From Streptomyces sp. SAT1 (GTDB taxonomy: Bacteria > Actinomycetota > Actinomycetes > Streptomycetales > Streptomycetaceae), in contig NZ_CP015849.1 of assembly GCF_001654495.1 (NCBI RefSeq), positions 5,368,501 through 5,432,500 on the forward strand: a stretch of 64,000 bases of DNA, written 5' to 3'. Numbering within the stretch: position 1 is the first letter of the stretch; every line of letters begins with the position of its first letter. The position numbers were made by a program, and so were the translations under genes. The notes below the pieces were generated by a model that saw only the letters and a list, made by a program, of their open reading frames with translations, did not search any database and was not told the DNA's origin. Positions 30,101 to 38,380 of this stretch are shown piece after piece.

Positions 30101-30529
30101 GGCAGGAGCGCCGGGCGTACCGGGAGCACCGAACGCGGCAGGCGCACCGGGCGCTCCCGGCGTACCCGCGCCGGGCGAGGGTGGCGGCGGCGGGAACGAC
30201 GGACCCCCGGGAGCCCCGGCAATCCCGGCGGCCCCACCGGTCTCGCGAGGATCACCGGCCGCCCCGCCGAAGGCCCCGGCCCCGGGGCCCGCGGAGCCGC
30301 CCGCGCCGCCACCGGCGCCTCCCTCGGAGGTGCCCTGCGGCTGCTGCGCCTCCGGCGGCGATGGGGCCTGCTGTTCCCCCGAGGTCCCGTACGCGTTCTG
30401 CGTGTACCAGGCGGGCGGCGCGTAGTCGATGGTGAACTCGCCGGTCGTCTCGATGGCCGAGTCCGCGTCGGGCTGGTCATCGCCGGGTGTGGCCCAGCCC
30501 CCGCGGATCCCGTCCCGATCGCTGCTCAC
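27137..30529 (-). CDS. MinD/ParA-like ATPase with long proline-rich regions (EspI-type, T7SS-associated)
   Basis: 1,130 residues. About 640 N-terminal residues are low-complexity (Pro, Gln, Ala, Gly, acidic patches; repeated QP and GYGFP blocks). A deviant Walker A SLKGGVGKTTTT follows (KGGVGKT at 706-712), with LAIDANPDAGTLGRRV, then LTDSGTGLLYSAMRGVLD and LIIISTPSVDGASSA, typical of MinD-like ATPases. The C-terminal ~165 residues are repeats of PGQP(M/Y/F). EspI of mycobacterial ESX-1 has a similar Pro-rich plus ATPase design. The GTG at 30529 has AGGAGG five bases upstream. It lies at the edge of the secretion locus, transcribed away from EccE. A regulatory or energy-sensing role is inferred from EspI, not shown. 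Confidence 0.85.
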   Translation of the reverse strand: MSSDRDGIRGGWATPGDDQPDADSAIETTGEFTIDYAPPAWYTQNAYGTSGEQQAPSPPEAQQPQGTSEGGAGGGAGGSAGPGAGAFGGAAGDPRETGGAAGIAGAPGGPSFPPPPPSPGAGTPGAPGAPAAFGAPGTPGAPAASGAPFAPAGPQPGAPFAPPPPPPPPSPSASPSPSPSPTAAETPFPAPFTAPPPVGEPVVVPGLPTDGGFAPRHEPAEQDPRQQGAGSGGGDLESGATMRFSAISVKRDIEEQDASSDDGSTEVGDAPESESAHISADASPGTPEDVPGGASGTADPDDAASAEPDAVDETGASENVGTDDVNGADDADGTDQAEDSEASDPRADASDAPEALEAPETPGAPEDSALPAPDDRPDAVAAPAAAPAPAPQDAVPPAVQPAGPTAPGAPGAPGAWPPPPVPQGPVPPLPPSYQPAAPAPAAQWPAQPQPQPQPQPPFQAQPQPGQPAPAAAPQQQGYGFPPNVPQPQVPGQAPPPPAPPAPAGYGFPHSPAAEATGVPGSPVPPSQPQPHPQPTGYGFPPAQPGAPLPPAAPAQPGGYGFPQQPAQPQLQPQPQPSQPQAPAQARPQPDSAQQPGGAQPDGFALQQPQPPVDPRTGAAWPQPIQHDQRQPTNPGVAPLGYTAAVELSSDRLLNNKRQKARSGRPTAAGGRFRLGAKKEEAERQRKLELIRTPVLSCYRIAVISLKGGVGKTTTTTALGSTLATERQDKILAIDANPDAGTLGRRVRRETGATIRDLVQAIPYLNSYMDIRRFTSQAPSGLEIIANDVDPAVSTTFNDEDYRRAIDVLGNQYPVILTDSGTGLLYSAMRGVLDLADQLIIISTPSVDGASSASTTLDWLSAHGYADLVARSLTVISGVRETGKMIKVEDIVSHFETRCRGVVVVPFDEHLAAGAEVDLDMMRPKVREAYFNLAAMVAEDFVRHQQAHGLWTSDGNPPPVAAPPMPGQPMPNQPYPGQPMPGQPMPGQQVPGQPAPGQPFPGQPYPGQPGQPYADQQGRPYPGQPGHPGHPAQFPPQPPQHPGQPYGQPGQPGQPGQPGPFAPPQHQHHQPHPQAQPQPPHHPGHPYPPQAQPQQQPASPPGQPSPHPQPGDPLPGHPQGGQNPPPPAPQQ

Positions 30530-30829
30530 AGTTCCTCCTGGTGTGGTCGGGCACGCTCATGCTGCCGGGGCGACCATGTCGTGTGGTTCCGAGTCGTCCG
30601 TAGTGGTTCGAGGCAGTCCGATCGCGCCGGCTCCCCCTGGGCCGTCGACGCCTGCTCCACGGGTTGTGGCATCGCGTCCGGTACCAGCCTAATCACCGTG
30701 AGCCGGGTCCCGTCAGGCCCGGCCGCCCCCGGGCACGCGCGCACCAGGTCACACCACGCTTGCGGGAGACCGGAGTCGGTCCCGCCCGCCCGGCGCACCC
30801 GCTGAACAAAACGGTCACGCAGGGATAGT
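30530..30829. other. Leader/intergenic region upstream of the EspI-like gene
   Basis: These 300 bases lie between two minus-strand genes and contain no convincing gene. A minus-strand TAGGCT (30691-30686) could be a -10 box for the EspI-like gene, but the -35 match is weak. The region is otherwise unremarkable. Confidence 0.35.
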
Positions 30830-31723
30830 TCAGTCCATTCTGCGAGGCGTGCCCAACAATCCGGTCTCGGCGTCGGTGGGCTGGGTCATCACGTACTGCC
30901 GGTCGCGGTCGCCGCACCAGAGGGTGACACCGTCGGGCAGGGCGGGCAGGGACTCCCGCTCCGCCCGGGACAGCCCCATGACGCGCCCCAGCTCCGCCGC
31001 CTCGTCCGGTGAGACCCGCTGGACGCCCGCGAGCCGCGCCTGCCGCAGCAGGCGCGGGGCCACCGGACTGAGATACGGCAGCAGCGTCAGCACCGACTGC
31101 CACGGGCCCGAGCCCACCCGCCCGCGCGGCGGCCGCATCCCGCAGTCCCGCACCACGAGCACCGGAGTGCCCGCCGACGCGCCCTGCGGCGGGACCCGCC
31201 CGACCTCGTACACGGACAGCCCGTTCTGCCCGCCGCCCATGGCGTGCACCATCTGCATCCAGGACTGTGGCCGGCCGGTCTCCACGGCGACCCGCGCCCC
31301 GGTGGCGGCGGTGCGCAGCGCGAGCACCTGCGCCGTCCACAGTCCGCCGATGAGCACGACGTCGTAGGGCGTGGGCCGGTTGATGCCGAGCACGGCCGGC
31401 TGTCCCTCGGTGTCGACACCCGCGACCACGCCGTCGTCCCCGATGGGCAGCGCGAGCGCGTCGAGCTGCAGGGCGGACAGGACATGCCGCCCGTGGCGGG
31501 GCCCGATCAGGCCGAGGCCGTACCGCAGCCGCTCACCGGCCCGGCGGACGACGGACGGCACGGCGCCGCCCGCGACCACCCCACCGTCAGGACCCGGCAG
31601 AGCCGTCACGCCGTACGGAGCTGCCGTGCCTGACAGAGCCGTCACGCCGTACGGAGCTGCCGTGCCGGGCGGAACCGCCGCGCCCGGCGGAACAGCCGCG
31701 GGCGCCGAAGCGGGAAACGTCAC
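30830..31723 (-). CDS. T7SS-associated protein of unknown function
   Basis: 297 residues, no signal peptide or membrane segment. The first ~55 residues contain a repeated AAPYGVTAL(S/P)G block. The rest is mixed alpha/beta (YDVVLIGGLWTAQVLALRTAATGARVAVETG looks like a strand-loop-helix, followed by SWMQMVHAMGGGQNGLSVYEVG and TPVLVVRDCGMRPPRG). I do not recognise a known family. The GTG at 31723 overlaps the eccE stop by four bases, so it is coupled to EccE and probably works with the secretion complex on the cytoplasmic side. Confidence 0.7.
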   Translation of the reverse strand: MTFPASAPAAVPPGAAVPPGTAAPYGVTALSGTAAPYGVTALPGPDGGVVAGGAVPSVVRRAGERLRYGLGLIGPRHGRHVLSALQLDALALPIGDDGVVAGVDTEGQPAVLGINRPTPYDVVLIGGLWTAQVLALRTAATGARVAVETGRPQSWMQMVHAMGGGQNGLSVYEVGRVPPQGASAGTPVLVVRDCGMRPPRGRVGSGPWQSVLTLLPYLSPVAPRLLRQARLAGVQRVSPDEAAELGRVMGLSRAERESLPALPDGVTLWCGDRDRQYVMTQPTDAETGLLGTPRRMD

Positions 31724-33057
31724 CGCACACCTCCCAGCGGCAGCGTGGCCAGCATGCCCGGCAACTGCTCCCGGTCCAGCCTGCTCAGACCCGCGCCCGC
31801 CTGCCGGGCGGCGCTCTCCAACGCCTGCCGGGCCGCCACCAGTTCGTCGTCGCTGCGGCCGGTCACCCGCAGATGCCCGCACAGCGCCACATCGCCTCGC
31901 TCGCCGGGCGAGAGGGTGAGGCTGAAGGTGGTGGCGAGGGCGGGTATCGCCGTGATCCCGGCGAGCAGCTGCGGCAGCGACGCGCCGCCGTCACCGCCCA
32001 GCGGGGGCCAGCGCCGGATCCAGTACGTCGTATGTCTGCGGTTGTCGCACCGCCAGTCGCGGGCGGACTCCTGCGTCCGCCGCTCAAGCGCCCCGGTCCG
32101 GCCAGCCTCGGCCGTCACCAGCGGATTGGCGCAGGCCGAGGTGGCGAGCGCGGCGATCAGCTCCTCCTCGTCGAGGACGGTCGCCCGGAAGCCCGCCCCG
32201 GTCAGCCGGCTCGCCAGATGGTCCGCCGCGCGCACGACGCACTTCCGCGCTCCGGCCAGACCTCCGCCGCGCGCGGTGACGGCCTCGGGGCACAGCTCCG
32301 GGTCCAGCTTCAGCGCGATCCAGGTGATGCGCACCGCGGGGGCTCCCGTCAGTGCCTGGAGCGGCTGGTAGTTGGCCACCGCCACGGACTGCTGCGGCAG
32401 ATGGAGCGCGGGCGCGGGCTGGGTGTGCTGCACGATCTGCGCCGACTCCAGCCGGATACCGTCCACTTCGAGGGCGTCGCGCACCAGCGCCAGCGGCAGC
32501 GGCCGCCGGGTCCGCTCGGCGCGCAGCGCCGTCGCGTCGGCCTCCACCTGGAGCAGCGCCGTCACGAACGTACCGTCCCCGACGATGCCGACCAGGCGCC
32601 GGTCCCGCGCCCCGTGCGCGTACGTCCGCAGATTCGGCTCGCACTCCACGGCCGGGACCAGCGCCGGTTCCGTGCCCGCGGGGACCGGTGTGCCCGCGGC
32701 GCGCCGCTGCCGTACCTTCAACGCGCGTGCGGTGGCGGCCCATTCGGGCAGCGAGCGGCCTCTTCGGCGCGCCACGGCCGACACCACCAGCAGCGCCGCG
32801 ACCACCACGGCGGCGGCCAGCGCCATCGGTCCGACCGCCCAGCCGACCACCAGAACCGCCGCGGCCAGCTCCAGCAGCACCAGCCGTCGCAGCCGGAACG
32901 CGCCGCCCGGCCCCTGCCGGACACGCGGCTGCGCCGCGTCCGCTTCCCGCGCCGCGGGAGGCGCCCCGGGCCCGGCACCGGCGGGCCCGGAACCGGACGT
33001 CCCGGCGCCGTCGGCCCCTGCTCGGCCCCGCGGTCGCGACCGCGTACCGGATGCCAT
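31720..33057 (-). CDS. eccE: Type VII secretion membrane protein EccE
   Basis: About 445 residues. A disordered Gly/Pro/Ala N-terminus (about 55 residues) precedes two close transmembrane helices (RLVLLELAAAVLVVGWAV and ALAAAVVVAALLVVSAVA) and a large soluble domain with LRTYAHGARDRRLVGIVGDG and later TYWIRRWPPLG, as in EccE proteins. EccE sits at the periphery of the ESX membrane complex. ATG at 33057 was chosen (GGGGAG about 8 bases upstream); a GTG one codon earlier is equally possible. Divergent from eccB, and coupled to the unknown gene downstream. Confidence 0.85.
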   Translation of the reverse strand: MASGTRSRPRGRAGADGAGTSGSGPAGAGPGAPPAAREADAAQPRVRQGPGGAFRLRRLVLLELAAAVLVVGWAVGPMALAAAVVVAALLVVSAVARRRGRSLPEWAATARALKVRQRRAAGTPVPAGTEPALVPAVECEPNLRTYAHGARDRRLVGIVGDGTFVTALLQVEADATALRAERTRRPLPLALVRDALEVDGIRLESAQIVQHTQPAPALHLPQQSVAVANYQPLQALTGAPAVRITWIALKLDPELCPEAVTARGGGLAGARKCVVRAADHLASRLTGAGFRATVLDEEELIAALATSACANPLVTAEAGRTGALERRTQESARDWRCDNRRHTTYWIRRWPPLGGDGGASLPQLLAGITAIPALATTFSLTLSPGERGDVALCGHLRVTGRSDDELVAARQALESAARQAGAGLSRLDREQLPGMLATLPLGGVR

Positions 33058-33243
33058 CACCGCTTCTCCCCGTTGTGCTCACAACTCGCCGCTCGCGACG
33101 GCGCACTTGGGCCGCCGCGAGGCCCCGGTACCCTACCCGCTCCTCCAGTTCGTCCAGACACCATGCATAGTAGGGGGCCGGTCTGACATCGCCGGGCGGG
33201 ACGGGTGCCCGCGGGTGGGGACAACGGGGAGACACAGGCAGAG
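33058..33243. promoter_or_regulatory. Divergent eccE / eccB promoter region
   Basis: These 186 bases separate divergent genes, so both promoters should be here. On the minus strand TAGGGT (33136-33131) is a good -10 candidate for eccE, without a clear -35. I could not place a convincing box for eccB. Confidence 0.4.
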
Positions 33244-34767
33244 ATGGCATCACGGCGGGACGAACTCAACGCCTACACCTTCGCGAAGAGGCGCACCCTC
33301 GCGGCCTTCCTCCAGCCGTCGCCGTCCGGATCCGAGGAAGGCGCGCCCAGGCCGCTGCGCGCCGTCGTGCCGGGCCTGGTCGCGGGCGCGCTGGCCATGG
33401 CGGTCTTCGGCGCCTGGGGCATGTTCCAGCCCACCGCGCCGGCCGGCTGGGACAAGCCCGGCACCCGCGTCATCGTCGGCAAGCAGTCCACGACCCGCTA
33501 CGTCGTCCTCAGGACCGGCGGCACCACCCGGCTCCACCCGGTGCTGAACCTCGCCTCCGCGCGCCTGCTCATGAACGACGCCGACTACCAGGTCATCCAG
33601 GTCGGCGACAAGATCCTGGACTCCGGTAAGCCGCCGCGTGGCCCGATCCTCGGCATCCCCTACGCGCCCGACCGGCTGCCCGCGGCCGACGACGCCGGCC
33701 GGGCCAAGCGCTGGGCCGTGTGCGAACAGCCCGGCGGCAAGGGCGAGACGACCCAGCAGGCGACCTTCGTCCTGGCCCCGCGCGACGAGAAGAGGACGGA
33801 CGACTCCCGCCGCCTCACCGCCGGGGACGTGCTCTACGTCAGGACCCGCACCGGCGAGCGCTACCTCGTCGACGCCCGGGGCACCTCGTACGCGATCACC
33901 GGGAGCGAGTCCGACGCGCTGACGACGGCGCTCGTCGGCTCCCGCAAGCCGCAGCTCGTCACCAAGGAGTGGCTGGCCACGCTCCACCCGGGCGACCCCA
34001 TCGGCTTCCCCCGGCTGCCCGACGGCGTCGGCTCGCCCGCCCATGTGCCCGGCCAGTTGTCCGAGCAGGAGAACAAGGTCGGCACCGTCCTCAGGACGGA
34101 GACCGGCGAAGGCACCCGGTACTACGTCGTGCTGCCCGGAAAGGCGCAGCCCGTCAGCGAGTTCACCGCCTGGCTCCTGGTCTCCTCCCCGCAGACGGCC
34201 CCGCTGGACATGGACGGCGCTGCGCGTACGGTCGGCCTCCAGGACTTCACCGCCGACCCCGAGACCTTCGCCGGACAGGCGGCCCACTGGCCCCTGCGGC
34301 GCGCCCGGCAGGTCAACGACGTCTCCACCGCGTCGGGCCGCGACACCGTGTGCAGCGTGCTGCGCGGCGTCGGCGGCGACAACACGACATCGCTCAGCAC
34401 CTGGGCGGGCACCGACTACCCGGCCGAGATCACCGCCGACGGCACCGGCACCTACGTCACCCCGGGCACCGGCCTGCTGTACACCCAGCTCCAGGGCACC
34501 GAGACCGGCGCCGGAGCGCTCTTCCTGGTCACCGACACCGGCCTGCGGTACGCCGTCCAGGCCAACGGCGACAGCGACAGCCGCAGGTCGGGCATCGGCG
34601 CCGACAGCGGCAAGAGCCGGGACGGCACCCCCGAGCCCAGCGAGGCCCAGGTCAAGCTCGGCTACCAGAACGTGCGGCCCGCCAAGGTGCCGGCCGTCTG
34701 GTCGGAGTTCCTGGCGAAGGGGCCCCGCCTGGACACCAACAGCGCCCGCCGCCCCCAGGGTTCGTGA
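33244..34767 (+). CDS. eccB: Type VII secretion protein EccB
   Basis: 507 residues. The N-terminus MASRRDELNAYTFAKRR is a hallmark of EccB. One transmembrane helix (LRAVVPGLVAGALAMAVFGAWGMF, about residues 38-61) is followed by a large extracytoplasmic domain made of repeats around a central core (YVVLRTGGTTRLHPVLNLASARLL and later copies). EccB is the main outward-facing part of the ESX inner-membrane complex. The ATG at 33244 defines the conserved N-terminus, with GGGGAG about 13 bases upstream. It starts a plus-strand run eccB-mycP-propeller protein-esxBA. Confidence 0.93.
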   Translation: MASRRDELNAYTFAKRRTLAAFLQPSPSGSEEGAPRPLRAVVPGLVAGALAMAVFGAWGMFQPTAPAGWDKPGTRVIVGKQSTTRYVVLRTGGTTRLHPVLNLASARLLMNDADYQVIQVGDKILDSGKPPRGPILGIPYAPDRLPAADDAGRAKRWAVCEQPGGKGETTQQATFVLAPRDEKRTDDSRRLTAGDVLYVRTRTGERYLVDARGTSYAITGSESDALTTALVGSRKPQLVTKEWLATLHPGDPIGFPRLPDGVGSPAHVPGQLSEQENKVGTVLRTETGEGTRYYVVLPGKAQPVSEFTAWLLVSSPQTAPLDMDGAARTVGLQDFTADPETFAGQAAHWPLRRARQVNDVSTASGRDTVCSVLRGVGGDNTTSLSTWAGTDYPAEITADGTGTYVTPGTGLLYTQLQGTETGAGALFLVTDTGLRYAVQANGDSDSRRSGIGADSGKSRDGTPEPSEAQVKLGYQNVRPAKVPAVWSEFLAKGPRLDTNSARRPQGS

Positions 34768-34843
34768 CCCGCGCTTGGGCGAGGAGCCCGTGGAAGGCTC
34801 CTGAGACGCCGGTAGAGCCCGTGGATCGCGCAGAGCCCGCAGA

Positions 34844-34911
34844 CGAATCCCACAGAAGAACGAGTCCCACAGAAGAACGAGTCCCACAGAAGAACGAATC
34901 CCGCAGAAGAA
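34844..34911. repeat. Four 17-bp tandem repeats between eccB and mycP
   Basis: Four consecutive 17-bp units (34844-34860, 34861-34877, 34878-34894, 34895-34911) of consensus CGARTCCCACAGAAGAA; the last has one extra change (CCGCAG). The array ends two bases before the GAGGAG ribosome-binding site of mycP. It is A-rich for this genome, so it may keep the leader unstructured, act as a protein-binding array, or simply be a replication-slippage product. Confidence 0.9.
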
Positions 34912-34930
34912 TGAGGAGTGTGCCGAGCGC

Positions 34931-36169
34931 GTGCTGCCGACGAAGGCGATCCTGCTGACCGCGGCCGTCCTGCTGACCGGCTCCGGCGCCGCGGCCCCCA
35001 TGGCCCCGGCGCCCCCCGCGGCCCCCGCGTCCGCCCTCCGTCTGGACGGCAGCGGTGCGTGCACCTTCCCCGCCGAGCAGATCGCGGGCACCCCCTGGTC
35101 GCTCCAGCGGGTCCTGCTCGACGAACTGTGGCAGGGCACCGACAAGGGCAAGGGGGTGCGGGTGGCCGTCATCGACACCGGTGTGGACACCGAGAACCCC
35201 CAGCTCGCCCCCGCCGTCGACAAGAAGGCGGGGCGCGACTTCCTGACCAAGGGGAAGGGCGGTGACCCCACGAACGACCAGGTCGGCCACGGCACCAAGG
35301 TGGCCGGCATCATCGCGGCCCGTCCCCGCAAGGGCACCGGCTTCGTCGGCCTGGCCCCCAACGCCACCGTCATCCCCATCCGCCAGAACGACGCCGAGAA
35401 CAGCGGCGACTCGGACACCATGGCCGCGGCGATCACCTACGCCGTCGACCGGGGAGCGCAGGTCATCAACATCTCCCAGGACACCACCAAGCCCCTGTCC
35501 GGCACCTCCGCCCTCGCCCGCGCCGTACGCGAGGCCATCGGCCACGGTGTCGTCGTGGTCGCCTCCGCGGGCAACGACGGCCTGGACGGCACCGCCAGGA
35601 ACACCTACCCCGCCGCCTTCGACGGCGTCCTCGCGGTGGCCTCCTCCGACCGCAACAACGAACGGGCCTCCTTCTCGCAGTCCGGCCCCTTCGTGGGCGT
35701 CGCCGCCCCCGGGGTCGACATCGTCTCCACCGTGCCCGGCGGCGGCCAGTGCACAGACAACGGCACCAGCTTCTCCGCCCCCTTCGTCGCGGGAGTGGCC
35801 GTCCTCCTCAAGGAGAAGCACCCCCACTGGACGAGCGCCCAGATCGTCACCCAGATCGAGCAGACCGCCGAACGCTCCGTCAACGGCCACGACGACTTCG
35901 TCGGCTGGGGCATCGTCGACCCCGTACGCGCCGTCCAGGAGTCGGACCTCGCCCACCCGCCCTCGGCCCCCACCCCCGACCCGGGCCCCGCCAAGGCCCC
36001 CCTCCCCGACGTGCCCCCCTTCACCCTCGCCGAGACCCCCCACGAACGCGACCGCCGCTACGCCACCTACACCCTCGCCACAGCGGCGATCCTGGTCGCC
36101 GCCATCACCGGCACCGCGCTCGTCCTCCGCGACCTGCGCCGCCGCCGCGGCGGGAACGTGCCGCCCTGA
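34931..36169 (+). CDS. mycP: Mycosin, membrane-anchored subtilisin-like protease (T7SS)
   Basis: 412 residues. A signal peptide (TKAILLTAAVLLTGSGAAA) precedes an S8 protease domain with the full triad: Asp82 in VIDTGVD, His120 in GHGTKVAG and Ser280 in GTSFSAPFVAG. A Pro-rich linker leads to a C-terminal transmembrane helix (YATYTLATAAILVAAITGTALVL) and a basic cytoplasmic tail. Mycosins cap the ESX complex in the periplasm-like space and are needed for its stability. The GTG at 34931 is 12 bases after GAGGAG. This is one of two mycosins in the locus; the other lies at 42147-43544. Confidence 0.93.
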   Translation: MLPTKAILLTAAVLLTGSGAAAPMAPAPPAAPASALRLDGSGACTFPAEQIAGTPWSLQRVLLDELWQGTDKGKGVRVAVIDTGVDTENPQLAPAVDKKAGRDFLTKGKGGDPTNDQVGHGTKVAGIIAARPRKGTGFVGLAPNATVIPIRQNDAENSGDSDTMAAAITYAVDRGAQVINISQDTTKPLSGTSALARAVREAIGHGVVVVASAGNDGLDGTARNTYPAAFDGVLAVASSDRNNERASFSQSGPFVGVAAPGVDIVSTVPGGGQCTDNGTSFSAPFVAGVAVLLKEKHPHWTSAQIVTQIEQTAERSVNGHDDFVGWGIVDPVRAVQESDLAHPPSAPTPDPGPAKAPLPDVPPFTLAETPHERDRRYATYTLATAAILVAAITGTALVLRDLRRRRGGNVPP

Positions 36170-36233
36170 AGCGGGACGGGCATCCACCACCGGTCAGCAC
36201 CTGACCCGACGAACGCCGAACGGACCGCATCTC

Positions 36234-37745
36234 ATGAGCTTCGGGCCTCCGCCGTCCGCCTACACCGCCTCGGCGCTGGGCGCGGAGCGCCGGGCCAGGC
36301 GCCGCAGGGCGGGTGTTGCCGCCGCCGTGGCCGTCTCGCCCCTGGCACTGTGCGGCGTGGGGGTGTGGATGTTCTCGACCGGATCCGACGACGCGGCGGC
36401 CGGTGAGCACCGTCGGCCGCAGGCGCCCTCGGCGGACGACATCAGGCAGACGGTGGAGAGAACACCGGACACACCGGACGGACAACTGCTGGTCGCGCAC
36501 AGCGAGAAGGGACTTGCCGGGAACACGGAAAGCAACCCTCGCCTGGCTCCCGGCACATGGGCCACCGGCAAGATCCTGGCCAAGGGAGTCGCCGACAGGA
36601 TCGTGGGGTACCGGCTGCTGCCCGACTCGGACCAGGAGGCATGGACGCTCGCACTGGACGGTGACATCTGCGCCACGACCGGGCGCATCACGCAGGACGG
36701 CCGCACCGCGGTAGCCGTCCAGAAGGGCGGCAGGCACGCCGGCTCCGCCGACGGGACCCGTTGCGACGAGGTCGTCGTCTTCGACGTGGACACCGGCAAG
36801 AAGCTCTGGCAACAGCCCCTTCCCGCCAAGGGGGCCGCGGACATCTCCCACACGAACCTCACCTTGGCCAAAGGAGTCGTCGCCGCTGCCTGGGGGCACG
36901 GTTCGGTCGCGTACGCCATGCGGGACGGCAGCCGACTCTGGGCGCACGAGGACAGCTCCGGGTGCCGTGAACGAGGCTTCGCGGGCGGGCGCGCCCTGCT
37001 GGCGCTCGTCGCCTGCGGCGACTCGGGCGATCCCGCCTACCAGGTGCGCGGCATCGAGCCGCGCACGGGCAGGAGCACCTGGACCTACAAGGTGACCCAG
37101 GGCGTCAGGACGGTGTACCTGCCCTCGTCCGATCCACCGGTGCTCGCGGTGGCCGCCGGGGACGCGACGGTGACCCATCTCATCACCCTCGACGGCAGGG
37201 GTTCCTACCAGGCCACCGTCCCGCTGGACAGCGGCCTGTACGACCCCGGGTGCGGCCGCAACTACGCGGGCAGCACGTACTTCGGCACCACGGAGGTGTG
37301 CGACGGCATGGCTGTGGGAAGGGACCGGATCTTCCTCGCCACCGCGTTCGACGCGAACGCCACCGAGAAGGTGTCCAATTGGATCGTCGCGTTCGATGTG
37401 AGGACAGGTAGAACCGCCGGAAAGTACGAGGGGCACACGGCGCAGCCGGTCGTCCCGCTGCGGGCGAGCGGGGACGATCTGCTCCTCTACCGGCGGAGCC
37501 TCACCGGGGTCGAGCCCGCGGCCGTGATGAGCTGGAATCCGCGCACCGACACGGCGAAGCCCTTTCTCTTCTTCCACCTTCCCGACCAGGCGGAGGAGGA
37601 ACTGAGCGATCCGCGCCGGTCGGACATCCTCGTCGAACAAGGCAGGGTCTTCTTCGCGAAGCGCCGACTGGTCGCCGAGCAGGCACACCCCGCCGATCCG
37701 GTCCCGGCTGTCGTCGGGGTGGGGAGCGCGGGACTGGGACACTGA
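36234..37745 (+). CDS. Membrane-anchored PQQ-like beta-propeller protein, paralogue 1 (T7SS region)
   Basis: 503 residues. It opens MSFGPPPSAYTASAL, then a basic stretch and one transmembrane helix (AGVAAAVAVSPLALCGVGVWMF), leaving a large domain outside. That domain has repeats of the PQQ/propeller type: VVVFDVDTGKKLWQ, VAYAMRDGSRLWA, GIEPRTGRSTWTYK, IVAFDVRTGRTAGKY. Pairs of Cys may form disulphides. It is clearly paralogous to the protein at 51467-52969 over its full length. The ATG at 36234 was chosen by that alignment. It may be a structural or binding component of the secretion system, but no function is established. Confidence 0.8.
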   Translation: MSFGPPPSAYTASALGAERRARRRRAGVAAAVAVSPLALCGVGVWMFSTGSDDAAAGEHRRPQAPSADDIRQTVERTPDTPDGQLLVAHSEKGLAGNTESNPRLAPGTWATGKILAKGVADRIVGYRLLPDSDQEAWTLALDGDICATTGRITQDGRTAVAVQKGGRHAGSADGTRCDEVVVFDVDTGKKLWQQPLPAKGAADISHTNLTLAKGVVAAAWGHGSVAYAMRDGSRLWAHEDSSGCRERGFAGGRALLALVACGDSGDPAYQVRGIEPRTGRSTWTYKVTQGVRTVYLPSSDPPVLAVAAGDATVTHLITLDGRGSYQATVPLDSGLYDPGCGRNYAGSTYFGTTEVCDGMAVGRDRIFLATAFDANATEKVSNWIVAFDVRTGRTAGKYEGHTAQPVVPLRASGDDLLLYRRSLTGVEPAAVMSWNPRTDTAKPFLFFHLPDQAEEELSDPRRSDILVEQGRVFFAKRRLVAEQAHPADPVPAVVGVGSAGLGH

Positions 37746-37796
37746 CGGGGGCGCTCGTCCGACCGGCAAGCCAACTTCACTGCTTACGCTTTGCAG

Positions 37797-37834
37797 TTGG
37801 AAGCGCCTCGTGGAGTGATTAGAGTGACGCCCGG
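37797..37834 (+). promoter_or_regulatory. Candidate promoter of the esx pair
   Basis: TTGGAA (37797-37802) and TAGAGT (37820-37825) are 17 bases apart, a fair vegetative-sigma match. The -10 and following bases, TAGAGTGACGCCCGG (37820-37834), are nearly the same as a sequence upstream of eccD. It leaves a leader of about 170 bases before the first esx gene; no gene is supported in 37746-38001. Confidence 0.45.
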
Positions 37835-38001
37835 TGCCACGCGAGTGGTACGTCACGGGGGCGGCGCGGTGTGAGCGTCCTGCGTCGCACACGCGGGAGG
37901 AGCTGACACCTCTTGCCCACGGGCGGAAGCCTCAGAGACCCCTCTGCAGTCCCCGCCCGGTGGCTGTCGCCACGTTCAGGACAAGAGGAGGGCAAGAGGC
38001 G

Positions 38002-38358
38002 ATGGAGAAGCAGCAGCTCGACTACAGCCACGACGATGTCACGCAACTGGCTCGTCACATCGATGAGTTCAACATCGAGCTGAGCAAGCGCATCGGTTCG
38101 CTGAACCAGGTCGTCGACATGGTGCAGGCGGGCTGGCAGGGCGCCGCGGGCAAGGAGTTCGACTCGCTCCAGCGAGGGATCAACCAGAACCTGAGGAAGA
38201 TCCAGGACAACCTCTCCGACCTCGAGGAGATCGTCCGTATGAGTGCCGGCAAGTTCGACGCGCACGAGCAGGAGCGGATCGCCCAGATCCGGAAGGTCGA
38301 CAACTCCGGAGAGGTCCAGAGCAGGATCCTCGGCCAGGTCGGCGTCAACTACCGCTAA
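38002..38358 (+). CDS. esxB: WXG100 family T7SS substrate (EsxB-like)
   Basis: 118 residues, all helical. The WXG turn is AGWQGAAG, with Trp45-Gln46-Gly47 between two long helices, and a C-terminal segment FDAHEQERIAQIRKVDN follows. Such proteins fold as helical hairpins, dimerise with a partner, and are exported by EccC. In Streptomyces coelicolor the equivalent pair is secreted and affects sporulation. The ATG at 38002 follows GAGGAGGGCAAGAGGC. The gene lies 22 bases before its partner. Assignment as EsxB rather than EsxA rests on gene order only. Confidence 0.88.
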   Translation: MEKQQLDYSHDDVTQLARHIDEFNIELSKRIGSLNQVVDMVQAGWQGAAGKEFDSLQRGINQNLRKIQDNLSDLEEIVRMSAGKFDAHEQERIAQIRKVDNSGEVQSRILGQVGVNYR

Positions 38359-38380
38359 CACCGCTGGAAAGGATGAAACG

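Noticed and set aside
27062..30805. Long plus-strand open frame opposite the EspI-like gene
   Set aside because: The opposite strand has the clear MinD-like ATPase with AGGAGG and a terminator; the plus-strand translation is compositional noise.
34844..34911. Possible small CRISPR or integration site
   Set aside because: The four 17-bp units are contiguous with no spacers, integrase or tRNA nearby.
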